From Desulfobacteraceae bacterium (GTDB lineage Bacteria; Desulfobacterota; Desulfobacteria; Desulfobacterales; Desulfosalsimonadaceae), in NCBI GenBank assembly GCA_021162325.1, contig JAGGYV010000252.1, positions 1 through 13,774 of the forward strand: DNA of 13,774 nt, in the 5' to 3' direction. Position numbers and translations under genes: made by a program. Shown here piece after piece: positions 5,736-12,075 of this stretch. How positions within the stretch are numbered: position 1 is the stretch's first letter; every line of letters begins with the position of its first letter. The notes beneath the pieces are model-generated. The model searched no databases, was not told where the DNA came from, and saw only the letters and a program-made list of their open reading frames with translations.

Positions 5736-6925
5736 GGGGCAGGGTCGCGGAAAAAATGGGTTCTTTTTATCATGCAATAATCAGCCGATATTATGTAAAC
5801 CGCTTTTTGATAATTAAATTCTGGCAGCACATTGATTTTTATTTGCTTGTGCCGGTTATCACCCTTTGTGTGTTCGGACTGGTTGCCGTTTTCTGGGCCG
5901 GACTTTCACCGCAATTTTCAAGCCCTTTTTTATTGTTCAAAGCAAAACTGACTTTTTTTATTCCCGGTTTACTCATTGCACTGTGTCTTTCTGCTGTTGA
6001 CTATCACCTGTATGAAAACAGTAAATTACAGATTTCATTGTCTCTTGCCGTCATTTTTTTCCTGGTGCTGTTATTTTTTTTGGGGCCGCGTGAATTTGGC
6101 GCGAACTTACGATTCCTGATGTTTAATAAATCCATCCAACCTGCGGAATATGCCAAAATCATCATTGTCGTCGTCCTGTCTTATACCATCTCCGAAACGT
6201 ATCGCAGGGGACTTGTCAGTTACTTTATCTTTTCCATACACACAGCGCTTCTGCTTGCTCTTTTTGTATTGATTGCATTGCAGCCGGATTACGGGGCGGT
6301 ATTAATCCTGTTTGCAACGTCTTTATGCATGCTGATTGCTGCCAGAATAGAAGCTAAAAAAAGCCTGTTGGTGGTTTTGTCCGTAAGCCTTGCGGGTTGC
6401 CTGGGGATCATTGGCCTGTGCGGCATATTACCCAAATACCAATATGTGCTCGAACGGTTTAAAATTTTTTTTGAATGTTTTTTTGTGGAAGGCTGCCATA
6501 AATACCAGATCAATAATGCCTATCATGCCATTATTTCCGGAAGGCTTTTCGGAAACAACATCACAGATGCCATCCACCCGCATGGCGTACTGCCCATGGA
6601 ATGCAATGATTTCATATACTGTGTGATTGCTGAAGAGTCCGGGTTTATCGGTATCGTCATGCTGGTGCTGATTTATTCTTTTTTCATTAAAAGAGGTTTT
6701 TCCATTGCCAGAGACTGCCGGGATTTTTTCGGCCAACTCATGGCATTTGGACTGACATGCATGATCGGACTGCAGGCCCTGATCAATATGCTGGTGGCAA
6801 CCGGATTAATGCCGACAACCGGGATTACGCTGCCATTTGTATCTCACGGCGGAAATTCTATGCTTTCCAGTTTAATTGCCGTGGGTATTCTGCTGAATAT
6901 TTCAAAAAATACGTTCAGGATTTAG
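5732..6925 (+). CDS. ftsW: FtsW-type SEDS peptidoglycan glycosyltransferase (accessory paralogue)
   Basis: A 397-aa polytopic inner-membrane protein of the SEDS family (FtsW/RodA/SpoVE), which polymerises lipid II into glycan strands with a cognate class B PBP. Around ten hydrophobic segments lie between residues 34 and 390. Family motifs in order: QPAEYAK at 136-142 (usual QPSELAK), QPDYGA at 184-189, the long extracytoplasmic loop ending CNDFIY at 291-296 with Asp293 in the place of the catalytic aspartate, and LPFVSHGGNS at 367-376 (usual LPFISYGGSS). ATG 5732 overlaps the ftsI-like stop as ATGA; ATG 5756 (Met9) is an alternative that removes a short basic leader. Coupling to an FtsI-type rather than a PBP2-type partner favours an FtsW role. 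The next gene follows after 204 bp containing a repeat element. Confidence 0.92.
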   Translation: MRGRVAEKMGSFYHAIISRYYVNRFLIIKFWQHIDFYLLVPVITLCVFGLVAVFWAGLSPQFSSPFLLFKAKLTFFIPGLLIALCLSAVDYHLYENSKLQISLSLAVIFFLVLLFFLGPREFGANLRFLMFNKSIQPAEYAKIIIVVVLSYTISETYRRGLVSYFIFSIHTALLLALFVLIALQPDYGAVLILFATSLCMLIAARIEAKKSLLVVLSVSLAGCLGIIGLCGILPKYQYVLERFKIFFECFFVEGCHKYQINNAYHAIISGRLFGNNITDAIHPHGVLPMECNDFIYCVIAEESGFIGIVMLVLIYSFFIKRGFSIARDCRDFFGQLMAFGLTCMIGLQALINMLVATGLMPTTGITLPFVSHGGNSMLSSLIAVGILLNISKNTFRI

Positions 6926-6955
6926 GGTTAAAACATATTTTCCGCGACCCGTAGA

Positions 6956-7108
6956 TTGACAATCTCGTAAAAAGTCAAGTTTCGATGGCAAAGAAAAAAG
7001 TTGCAAATGCGAGGCGCGCAAATCCTGAGTGATGATTCGTACTTAGCGTACTTTGAAGAAACGAAGGATGCAGCGCAACAAAGAATTTGGACTTTTTACG
7101 AAGCCATC
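6956..7108. repeat. MITE-like element with TCGTAAAAAGTC inverted ends, copy 1
   Basis: Terminal arms TCGTAAAAAGTC (6965-6976) and GACTTTTTACGA (7090-7101) are perfect 12-bp inverted repeats, with partial symmetry extending outward (attgac...ccatcat). The interior (ggcgcgcaaat...gatgattcgtacttagcgtactttgaagaaacg) is nearly identical to the copy at 8421-8590. It has no coding capacity and sits between the ftsW-like and ftsA-like genes, leaving the latter's ribosome-binding site intact. Confidence 0.85.
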
Positions 7109-7129
7109 ATAGAGTAAAGGAGTAATACC

Positions 7130-8350
7130 ATGTACAAGAGACTTCCAAAAGAATATCAGAAAAAATTTAATGAAATATTTAAAAAACGGAATCACTGGAT
7201 AGGGCTTGTTATATATGACACCATTTTAATCGCATTTGTTTTAACACGGGAACAAGCAACCCGTTGCATCACCCTCTCTTCTCTGAAATATGCTGTTTCA
7301 TGCGGAATCAAAAAAGGGAGAATCGTAAACAGCACAAAAGCATCAGAAGCGATCCGGCATCTGCTGACATCAATTACAGAAGAATCCGGCATAAAAGACA
7401 ATCGTGTGCTCATCGGGCTTGATATACCCTGCCTGAGAATCACGCCAAAACAATGGACAGACGACAGTGCCCTGAGATCTCCATGCAGTGAAACCACATA
7501 CAAGCGAATCCTGAATAATATCATTCGCGAAACCACTTTTGACAATCAGCATATTATTGATCTGATCCCCACACGCATATCCGTGGACGGGCGCCTGGTT
7601 GAAGACGACCCCTGCGGACTCACCGGGCAGATAGCCATGGAGAGTCATCTTATTTCCATATCAAATGAAGATAAAAAAGATTTTGAAAATTGCCTGAACA
7701 GAATTCACTTCCGATGTGAAAACTTTTTCGCCGGGTTTACTAATCTGAGTTACGCTTTTTCTAATTTTGCAAAGGAAAATGAACATGCGCTTTTACTTGA
7801 TCTGAAATATAATTCCGTCGATGTAATCCTGTTTCATGGCAATCAGCCGTTAACAATGAAATGTTACCGCAAGGGGTTGGAAGAAATCATTATTGAAAAT
7901 GTATCCGCTGTCTTGAACATTGGGATGAATGCGGCTTACAAAATTTTCACCCAATACTGTGAACCGGAAACAGACAAGGATTCCATTGTATTTAAAATAG
8001 ATTCATCAATCAGTGAAATGGAACTGAAATACTGGGAACTGCATGAAATGATTATGTGCCAGATAAAAAATTTCATATTGATGGAAAATGGCATTAAAAA
8101 TCAGATAATGGATCTGCAGCGGGATGCCAGGACAAGCCCCCGGAAGCTGTTTATTACCGGCGAAGGGTCAAATATCCCTGGAATTTGTGAGCTCTTCGAA
8201 AAACGGCTGAACGTAAAAAGTGAAATGATTAATTGGTCTTCTCCTGACGGAAAAAGTAATCTTCCGGCCTGTGTTTATGGCATGGCGCAAGATATTTCAA
8301 CAGATGCCGGCGGTGTAAATCTATTTATGCAAGACATTATCAAGAGCTAA
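7130..8350 (+). CDS. Divergent FtsA-like actin-fold protein
   Basis: A 406-aa cytoplasmic protein recognisable as FtsA-like from several landmarks. The segment at 143-176 (IDLIPTRISVDG, then DPCGLTGQIAMESHLISI) matches the FtsA domain 1A/1C region where canonical proteins read like 'LP..Y.iDg....nP.Gm.G..Le...hi'. LFITGEGSNIPGI at 340-352 corresponds to the adenosine motif (usual TGGGA..PGI). Canonical FtsA binds ATP, polymerises on the membrane and links FtsZ to FtsL/FtsQ/FtsW/FtsI. Here the phosphate-1 region is VIYDTILIAF (27-36, usual LDIGTSKV) and phosphate-2 is DLKYNSVDV (224-232, usual DIGGGTTDI), so nucleotide binding may be lost. The C-terminal NLFMQDIIKS is hydrophobic but lacks the basic amphipathic tail typical of FtsA. 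Strong ribosome-binding site AAAGGAG at 7116-7122. PilM shares the fold, but no pilus gene is nearby. Confidence 0.7.
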   Translation: MYKRLPKEYQKKFNEIFKKRNHWIGLVIYDTILIAFVLTREQATRCITLSSLKYAVSCGIKKGRIVNSTKASEAIRHLLTSITEESGIKDNRVLIGLDIPCLRITPKQWTDDSALRSPCSETTYKRILNNIIRETTFDNQHIIDLIPTRISVDGRLVEDDPCGLTGQIAMESHLISISNEDKKDFENCLNRIHFRCENFFAGFTNLSYAFSNFAKENEHALLLDLKYNSVDVILFHGNQPLTMKCYRKGLEEIIIENVSAVLNIGMNAAYKIFTQYCEPETDKDSIVFKIDSSISEMELKYWELHEMIMCQIKNFILMENGIKNQIMDLQRDARTSPRKLFITGEGSNIPGICELFEKRLNVKSEMINWSSPDGKSNLPACVYGMAQDISTDAGGVNLFMQDIIKS

Positions 8351-8364
8351 TAATTCCATTAAGA

Positions 8365-8405
8365 GGGGTTGAAAAAGCTCCGCTCGGCTTCGTATCTTCA
8401 ACCCC
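8365..8405 (+). terminator. Possible terminator hairpin after the FtsA-like gene
   Basis: GGGGTTGAA (8365-8373) pairs perfectly with TTCAACCCC (8397-8405), with further partial pairing in the 23-nt loop (agctccgc...), 15 bp after the stop codon. There is no T tract, so it may be a processing or stabilising structure, or a factor-dependent stop. Confidence 0.4.
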
Positions 8406-8420
8406 ACACGCATACAACAG

Positions 8421-8590
8421 TTGATAGTCTCGTAAAAAGTCAGATTCCGACGGCAAAGTATAAAAGTTCAGCAATTATATAAAATTGGCAAGGCGCGCAA
8501 ATTCTGAGTGATGATTCGTACTTAGCGTACTTTGAAGAAACGAAGAATGCAGCGCAACACAGAATTTGGACTTTTTACGAAGCCGTCAAC
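8421..8590. repeat. MITE-like element with TCGTAAAAAGTC inverted ends, copy 2
   Basis: Perfect 12-bp ends TCGTAAAAAGTC (8430-8441) and GACTTTTTACGA (8569-8580), extended outward by GTTGA...TCAAC. The interior shares long identical blocks with copy 1 in the same orientation, plus a short variable stretch near 8459-8485. CAACAGTTGA occurs on both flanks (8415-8424 and 8587-8596), either as a target duplication or as a by-product of the outer palindrome. The right end lies inside a RhuM-like coding remnant, which it truncates. Confidence 0.85.
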
Positions 8591-8750
8591 AGTTGAGCCA
8601 TCAATTTCTGTATCAGCCAAATGGTTTCATTCTCATACCGAGCCTCGATGCCCAGCTCGCTGCTTTGCCCGGTAAAGATAGAAAGCCAGCCGTGATGTTT
8701 CGGATCAACTGCTTTTCCTTGTCCTTATCCTGTTTATCCGGCCTGCTCAT
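8583..8750 (-). pseudogene. RhuM-family N-terminal remnant, frameshifted and cut by a MITE
   Basis: Reading the minus strand from ATG 8750 gives MSRPDKQDKDKEKQLIRNIT then AGFLS. A shift to another frame (a missing base near 8687) then continues IFTGQSSELGIEARYENETI and WLIQKLMAQL, up to the end of the TCGTAAAAAGTC element. This order (LIRN.TA.FL.FT.Q...IE.RYE.ETIWL.QK.MA.L) is the familiar N-terminus of RhuM-like proteins and parallels EVRLQNETIWLTINQMAELF in the rhuM gene at 9465. Nothing after MAQL is present. The ATG overlaps the stop of the pRiA4b ORF-3-like gene as ATGA, so it was once translationally coupled to it. Two independent lesions (frameshift and insertion) make this a dead gene. 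Confidence 0.7.
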
Positions 8751-9337
8751 TCAATCCCTTCCCAGTTTTGATATCTGTCCCGGGATGAGCGCAGGTATTT
8801 CATCAACTCCCAATTCACTTCGTTGACATCAAATTTTTCGTTGTCATAATCTCCGCCAGACCATTCCATGAAACTTTCGTGTTCTTCATGATCGGGATCT
8901 TTCAATGCTTTGCAGAATTCATAATAGCCCGGTACGCCGCCAACATCCTCTGGCGGGCAGGTTCTTGCGCCATCAAGACAGACAATTTCAGAGTGTAACT
9001 CCGAATTGAAATAGCGGCTTTCTTCAAGAAAAACAGCATGCTCCCAGCTGTCACCAAAGTCATATTGATAGCCGAATGTGCGCCCTTTTTGTTTGACCAG
9101 GTCACCAAGGCGATATTTGCCGCACATAAGACCATCATCTTTGTATTCCGGGTATTCAGTGTAGCGTTTCTTGCCAATAGTGAACTCATGAAGATGACTG
9201 TCAGTCCAGCCCATCACAATCTGGATGACATCATGAAGCCGATCCAGCGTGATACCGGCCGGCACCACAAAACGCCGCCAGATTTCCGGGTCAATATCAA
9301 GTAGCCAGATTTTCAGCAAATAAAGTCGTTCGTTCAT
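8747..9337 (-). CDS. Plasmid pRiA4b ORF-3-like family protein
   Basis: A 196-aa protein of the family named after plasmid pRiA4b ORF-3, common on plasmids and genomic islands; its biochemical function is unknown. Family landmarks: YLLKIWLLDIDPEIWRRFVV at 6-25, ITLDRLHDVIQIVMGWTDSH at 29-48, YDFGDSWEH at 92-100 and CPPEDVGGVPGYYE at 127-140. The frame is open further upstream, but ATG 9337 is the true start: GGAGGT lies about 7 nt before it, the family begins there, and the upstream extension is only an out-of-frame reading of the rhuM 3' region. The stop overlaps the ATG of the RhuM-like remnant by 4 bp. Upstream is the truncated rhuM in the same direction, with a 127-bp gap, so all may once have been one operon of an accessory locus. 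Confidence 0.85.
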   Translation of the reverse strand: MNERLYLLKIWLLDIDPEIWRRFVVPAGITLDRLHDVIQIVMGWTDSHLHEFTIGKKRYTEYPEYKDDGLMCGKYRLGDLVKQKGRTFGYQYDFGDSWEHAVFLEESRYFNSELHSEIVCLDGARTCPPEDVGGVPGYYEFCKALKDPDHEEHESFMEWSGGDYDNEKFDVNEVNWELMKYLRSSRDRYQNWEGIE

Positions 9338-9441
9338 GGTTTTACCTCCTGTTGTTGTTGGCCCTATCATCGGGCGTTTATCCATTACCTTTCGAGTGGC
9401 CCGCTCAATTGTTTTTTTTTCAGTACTTTCCTTTGTGCGGT

Positions 9442-9465
9442 AGTTAATTTGGTCCGACCAGAATT
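9442..9465. repeat. 24-bp direct repeat, copy 1 (contains TGGTCCGACCA dyad)
   Basis: Identical over 24 bp to 12837-12860. The core TGGTCCGACCA (9450-9460) is a perfect dyad around a central C and resembles operators of FadR/PdhR/LldR-type GntR regulators (TGGTnnnACCA). Its right end coincides with the stop codon of the truncated rhuM (TGA complement at 9465-9467). A ttgttttttttcag motif also precedes both copies. Confidence 0.75.
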
Positions 9466-10133
9466 CATGCAGTTTGTCCATGGGCTGCCCAATGCATTTT
9501 GTTCTGCACCTGCTTAAAGAACAGCAACGAATCTTCGGATTTTGGATCATAATCAATGCTGGTGGCATAGATATCGAGGATCTTGCGCCAAAACACTTTT
9601 TCCGACGAGCGGATGTCCCGGATACGGGATAGGAGTTCTTCAAAGTACCGACCACCTTCAGGTTCTTTCAGCCGCTCGTCGTTTAAGGTAAAGCCTTTGA
9701 CGATGTACTCTTTTAAGCGCTCGGTTGCCCAGATACGAAATTGGGTGCCACGGATACTGTTTACCCGATAACCCACCGAAATGACGGCATCCAGGTTATG
9801 GTATTCAATCTCCCGTGTAACGCTCCGTCCACCTTCGATTTGAACTGTTGCAAATTTTGCAACAGTTGCCGCCCGCTGTAATTCTTCGGTATCAAAGATG
9901 TTTTTCAGGTGTCGGCTGATCCCGGACTTATCCACCCCGAACAGTTCCGCCATCTGGTTGATCGTCAGCCAGATGGTTTCGTTTTGAAGCCGCACTTCAT
10001 AAATGATCACGTTCTGCCCTTCTATTTCATATTCAAATCGCAATTGATCTTTTAAATGCGCCGGTGTTCTTTGTTCACAAAGACCGCCAACATCTTTTTT
10101 AATTTTATAACTATCAATATCGTTAAATGCCAT
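9465..10133 (-). CDS. rhuM: RhuM family protein, 3'-truncated
   Basis: A RhuM-like protein, the family named after a Salmonella SPI-3 gene and often found in islands and beside restriction or toxin-antitoxin genes; molecular function unsettled. The N-terminal DNA-binding domain is clear: IIYEVRLQNETIWLTINQMA and ELFGVDKSGISRHLKNIF (43-80). The central block with YHNLDAVISVGYRVNSIRGT and QFRIWATERLKEYIVKGFTL (111-150) is very well conserved. The product stops at 222 aa directly after FFKQVQNKMHWAAHGQTA, whereas relatives continue for roughly another 100 residues. The break falls at the edge of the 24-bp direct repeat at 9442-9465, suggesting deletion or recombination there. Start ATG 10133 has AGGGA about 7 nt upstream and lies 3 bp after the stop of the preceding hypothetical gene. 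Probably non-functional or a retained DNA-binding half. Confidence 0.85.
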   Translation of the reverse strand: MAFNDIDSYKIKKDVGGLCEQRTPAHLKDQLRFEYEIEGQNVIIYEVRLQNETIWLTINQMAELFGVDKSGISRHLKNIFDTEELQRAATVAKFATVQIEGGRSVTREIEYHNLDAVISVGYRVNSIRGTQFRIWATERLKEYIVKGFTLNDERLKEPEGGRYFEELLSRIRDIRSSEKVFWRKILDIYATSIDYDPKSEDSLLFFKQVQNKMHWAAHGQTA

Positions 10134-10136
10134 AGA

Positions 10137-10433
10137 TTATCCCTTTTTATTCTCTTTTGAAATCGATTTATCGCAGATACCCCATTCATCTGACTGTATG
10201 TCATACCGGAGAATGAAAACAGTGCCTTCACTTGTCCTGACCTTGAAATAGTCAATCACGGGCGTGTCAGACGCGATGCCGCCTTCATACCAGCGACCCA
10301 GTGTTTCTGAAACTTCCCTGCGGCATCCCTTAAACATAAAAGCAACCGGACGTTCATTAGTCTTATAACCGCTGTAACATTCCACCAGAACAGGCTCCCA
10401 ATTCTTATCCTGGCTGAAATCATTTTGATTCAT
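10137..10433 (-). CDS. Hypothetical protein upstream of rhuM (98 aa)
   Basis: I do not recognise this protein with confidence. It is small and soluble, with no membrane segment or signal peptide. It has a beta-rich pattern (VLVECYSGYKTNERPVAFMF, GCRREVSETLGRWYEG, DYFKVRTSEGTVFILRYD, DEWGI) reminiscent of small uncharacterised proteins with alternating 'RP..F...GRRY.V...L.RW' and 'DYFKVRT..G..YILRYD' motifs. The start is ATG 10433 or the adjacent GTG 10436; neither has a strong ribosome-binding site. The stop is 3 bp before the rhuM start, so the two are co-transcribed and probably translationally coupled. The good codon structure and tight spacing argue that it is a real gene. Confidence 0.7.
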   Translation of the reverse strand: MNQNDFSQDKNWEPVLVECYSGYKTNERPVAFMFKGCRREVSETLGRWYEGGIASDTPVIDYFKVRTSEGTVFILRYDIQSDEWGICDKSISKENKKG

Positions 10434-10553
10434 CACTCAGGTCCGGTTTTTTTCTCGGTTAAAAAATTCCATCACATTTTATCTCCGAAATTTCCCCCTC
10501 ATTCCCACGGTTCCCTGTGTGAATAAATTCATCTGCCCTATTCCGCCGGCCCT

Positions 10554-10650
10554 TCACCATACACCGTAGGGTGGATTAGCGAAGCGTTATCCACCAATAA
10601 TAAATCGCCCCATTCCTTTTTCATTCGATGTTCAATGTTCGATATTCGTT
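10554..10650. repeat. TA-flanking composite repeat, copy A
   Basis: Contains the hairpin GGTGGATTA-gcgaagcg-TTATCCACC (10570-10595, one mismatch), then ccaataataaat.gccccattcctttttcattcgatgttcaatgttc. It lies in the 385-bp gap between the hypothetical gene and hepT and shares its sequence and orientation with copies at 11632 and 12927. The remainder of that gap (10651-10818) shows nothing else that I can name. Confidence 0.8.
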
Positions 10651-10818
10651 TGCCTGGTCCGTCCCTATTTTAATCAATCTGCTTATCCACTTGTTAAGTT
10701 ATCTTCATCCCCGTATCTTATTGTGGGTCGAAGATGCCTGACTGAATTATAACCAATGAATATTTTTAAGCCTCTTGCAGGAAAGACTCAGGTGGGATCA
10801 AAAAAAATGGCGATTTGC

Positions 10819-11160
10819 TTAACCAGATTTTATAATTCTTTTTAAGCTTTTAGGTAACTCTTTCAAATCAATATGAATTGTGTCCCACAATATTTTATCA
10901 CTTACTACGAAATATTCATGGACCACGAAGTTTCTCATGCCGCGCATTTCATACCATGGAATCTCCGGATACTTCTGACAAATCTCTTCCGGCATATGAG
11001 AAGCTGCCTCTCCAATGACTATCAGATTGCGTATAACTGCGTCCACTGTTCGTCGATCTGATTTAAATGACGAAAAATCCATTTCTTTTGTATAACTTTG
11101 AATCGAATTAACAGCAGTTAATATATCATGAATTCTAATTTCCCAATTTCTATGCGGCAC
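10819..11160 (-). CDS. hepT: HepT-like HEPN ribonuclease toxin (DUF86)
   Basis: The toxin of a HepT/MntA type system: a small all-helical HEPN-domain RNase that is blocked when its partner adenylylates a tyrosine. The 113-aa product has the signature RX4HXY: Arg76-Asn77-Phe-Val-Val-His81-Glu-Tyr83, where Arg and His are the catalytic pair and Tyr is the modification target in studied homologues. The VIRNLIVIGEAASHMP segment (42-57) is the family core helix. The start is GTG 11160, giving MPHRNWEIRI, with AAGGAA about 7 nt upstream; it overlaps the 3' end of mntA by 11 bp, implying coupled translation. Nucleotidyltransferase first and HEPN second is a usual order. All key residues are present, so it is probably active. 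Confidence 0.92.
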   Translation of the reverse strand: MPHRNWEIRIHDILTAVNSIQSYTKEMDFSSFKSDRRTVDAVIRNLIVIGEAASHMPEEICQKYPEIPWYEMRGMRNFVVHEYFVVSDKILWDTIHIDLKELPKSLKRIIKSG

Positions 11161-11449
11161 GGAAAGATTCCTTAAGGATATTATTTTTCAACTCTTGATG
11201 TAATGCATCTCTTGTTGTCAAATCGACAGAACAATCAAGAATTTCTGACAACATTTTCTGCAACCTGACAAGTTTAAAAAAGCCAACTTCTGATCCGGGT
11301 TCAAAATCAACGATAAAATCTACATCACTATCAGCACCTGCTTCATTTCTCGCAACAGACCCGAACAGATATAACTCCTTTACCTGGTAAGCAGTCAACT
11401 TATCTTGATTCTGTTTTAACCTGGTTATTACTTCCTGTTTTTTTATCAT
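11150..11449 (-). CDS. mntA: MntA-like nucleotidyltransferase antitoxin
   Basis: A minimal nucleotidyltransferase (99 aa) that in studied systems transfers AMP to the HepT tyrosine and neutralises it. The catalytic pattern GSX10DXD is exact: Gly30-Ser31, Asp42 and Asp44, in LFGSVARNEAGADSDVDF; Asp76 in CSVDLTTR is the probable third acidic residue. ATG 11449 is chosen because AAGGATGG lies just upstream, the family begins there, and a good promoter (11523-11551) lies downstream of the alternative start at 11569. The stop codon overlaps the hepT start by 11 bp. The pair sits between two copies of the same repeat family (10554 and 11632), which suggests a movable module. Confidence 0.92.
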   Translation of the reverse strand: MIKKQEVITRLKQNQDKLTAYQVKELYLFGSVARNEAGADSDVDFIVDFEPGSEVGFFKLVRLQKMLSEILDCSVDLTTRDALHQELKNNILKESFRAA

Positions 11450-11522
11450 TAACCATCCTTTTGTATTAAATCCGGCATTAATAACGAAAAACACATCACC
11501 GATAAAATTGACATTATGATAA

Positions 11523-11551
11523 AATATACCATTATTTTCTTTTACATTCAA
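11523..11551 (-). promoter_or_regulatory. Promoter of mntA-hepT
   Basis: On the minus strand TTGAAT (11551-11546), a 17-nt spacer and TATATT (11528-11523) give a near-consensus sigma-70 promoter. The predicted start near 11516 leaves a leader of about 67 nt before the mntA ATG. Confidence 0.6.
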
Positions 11552-11631
11552 TTTTAATAAAACAATCATGATTTAATGCTTCAACCTTAAAGCACCATTG
11601 CAAAATAATGCCCCCCAGCACTTAAAAGGTT

Positions 11632-11703
11632 CCACCAATAATAAATAGCCCCATTCCTTTTTCATTCGATGTTCGATGTTGGGCGTTCAATGTTCGATGT
11701 TCA
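11632..11703. repeat. TA-flanking composite repeat, copy B (5'-truncated)
   Basis: Begins inside the hairpin right arm (ccaccaataataaatagccc) and continues cattcctttttcattcgatg, then ttcgatgttgggcgttcaat and gttcgatgttc. Same orientation as copies A and C. A separate hairpin follows, ATTCCCTT-gaag-AAGGGAAT at 11747-11766. The remaining interval to higB (11767-12041) holds only the short direct repeats at 11839 and 11885. Confidence 0.8.
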
Positions 11704-11838
11704 TTTTTCCAATCCCTTCCACCTTTTCTCCTGTATCCCCGCCGGCATTCCCTTGAAGAAGGGAATCCAGAATAAAATTGATCCAAATCCGCCCGCCCTT
11801 CAGTCTTTAAAAAAATCATTGATGAGTCAAGAGCGGAC

Positions 11839-11899
11839 ATAATGCCCCCTATTCCAAGTGCTCATAAGCAACTCACAATTCAAGATAATGACCCCTATT
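11839..11899. repeat. Short direct repeat ATAATG(C/A)CCCCTATT, two copies
   Basis: The 15-mer occurs at 11839-11853 and 11885-11899 with one mismatch, offset by 46 bp. A degenerate third version (aatatgaccctatt) is at 11940-11953. The function is not evident; possibly a remnant of an insertion element or a regulatory array upstream of higBA. Confidence 0.45.
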
Positions 11900-12041
11900 T
11901 TACCTATTTTATATTGGAGGCATCTGTCAATGAATATGAAATATGACCCTATTCTGACGATATTTGCACATAGCCTCTGACATCCGGATAGGGTATACTT
12001 CAGATTAACATCTAATTTTAAAGGATTTATTCAAAAACCGA

Positions 12042-12070
12042 TTGACCTGTGTCGCGCTACTGACTACACT
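12042..12070 (+). promoter_or_regulatory. Promoter of higBA, predicted to start at the higB ATG
   Basis: TTGACC (12042-12047), a 17-nt spacer and TACACT (12065-12070). The expected transcription start at 12076-12077 coincides with the higB start codon, so the toxin message is predicted to be leaderless, consistent with the absence of a ribosome-binding site. Confidence 0.6.
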
Positions 12071-12075
12071 ATGCC

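Noticed and set aside
7130..8350. PilM (type IV pilus) identity for the FtsA-like gene
   Set aside because: PilM shares the fold, but no pilN/O/P/Q genes are near and the FtsL/FtsI/FtsW neighbours and DPCGLTG/ITGEGSNIPGI landmarks fit FtsA better. Kept as an alternative, not the call.
9338..9655. N-terminal extension of the pRiA4b ORF-3-like frame by 106 residues
   Set aside because: The extension overlaps rhuM in another frame and lacks family similarity; a clear ribosome-binding site marks ATG 9337.
11450..11569. 40-residue N-terminal extension of MntA
   Set aside because: A near-consensus promoter lies inside it, and the family begins at ATG 11449 with its own ribosome-binding site.
11622..11840. 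72-codon minus-strand frame containing NEHRTLNAQHRTSNEKG
   Set aside because: This peptide is a translation of the dispersed cattcgatgttcgatgttc repeat.
11930..11980. Possible 16-aa peptide (ATG with GGAGG 9 nt upstream) ahead of higB
   Set aside because: Too short to judge; it overlaps the degenerate third copy of a short repeat and shows no leader-peptide features.
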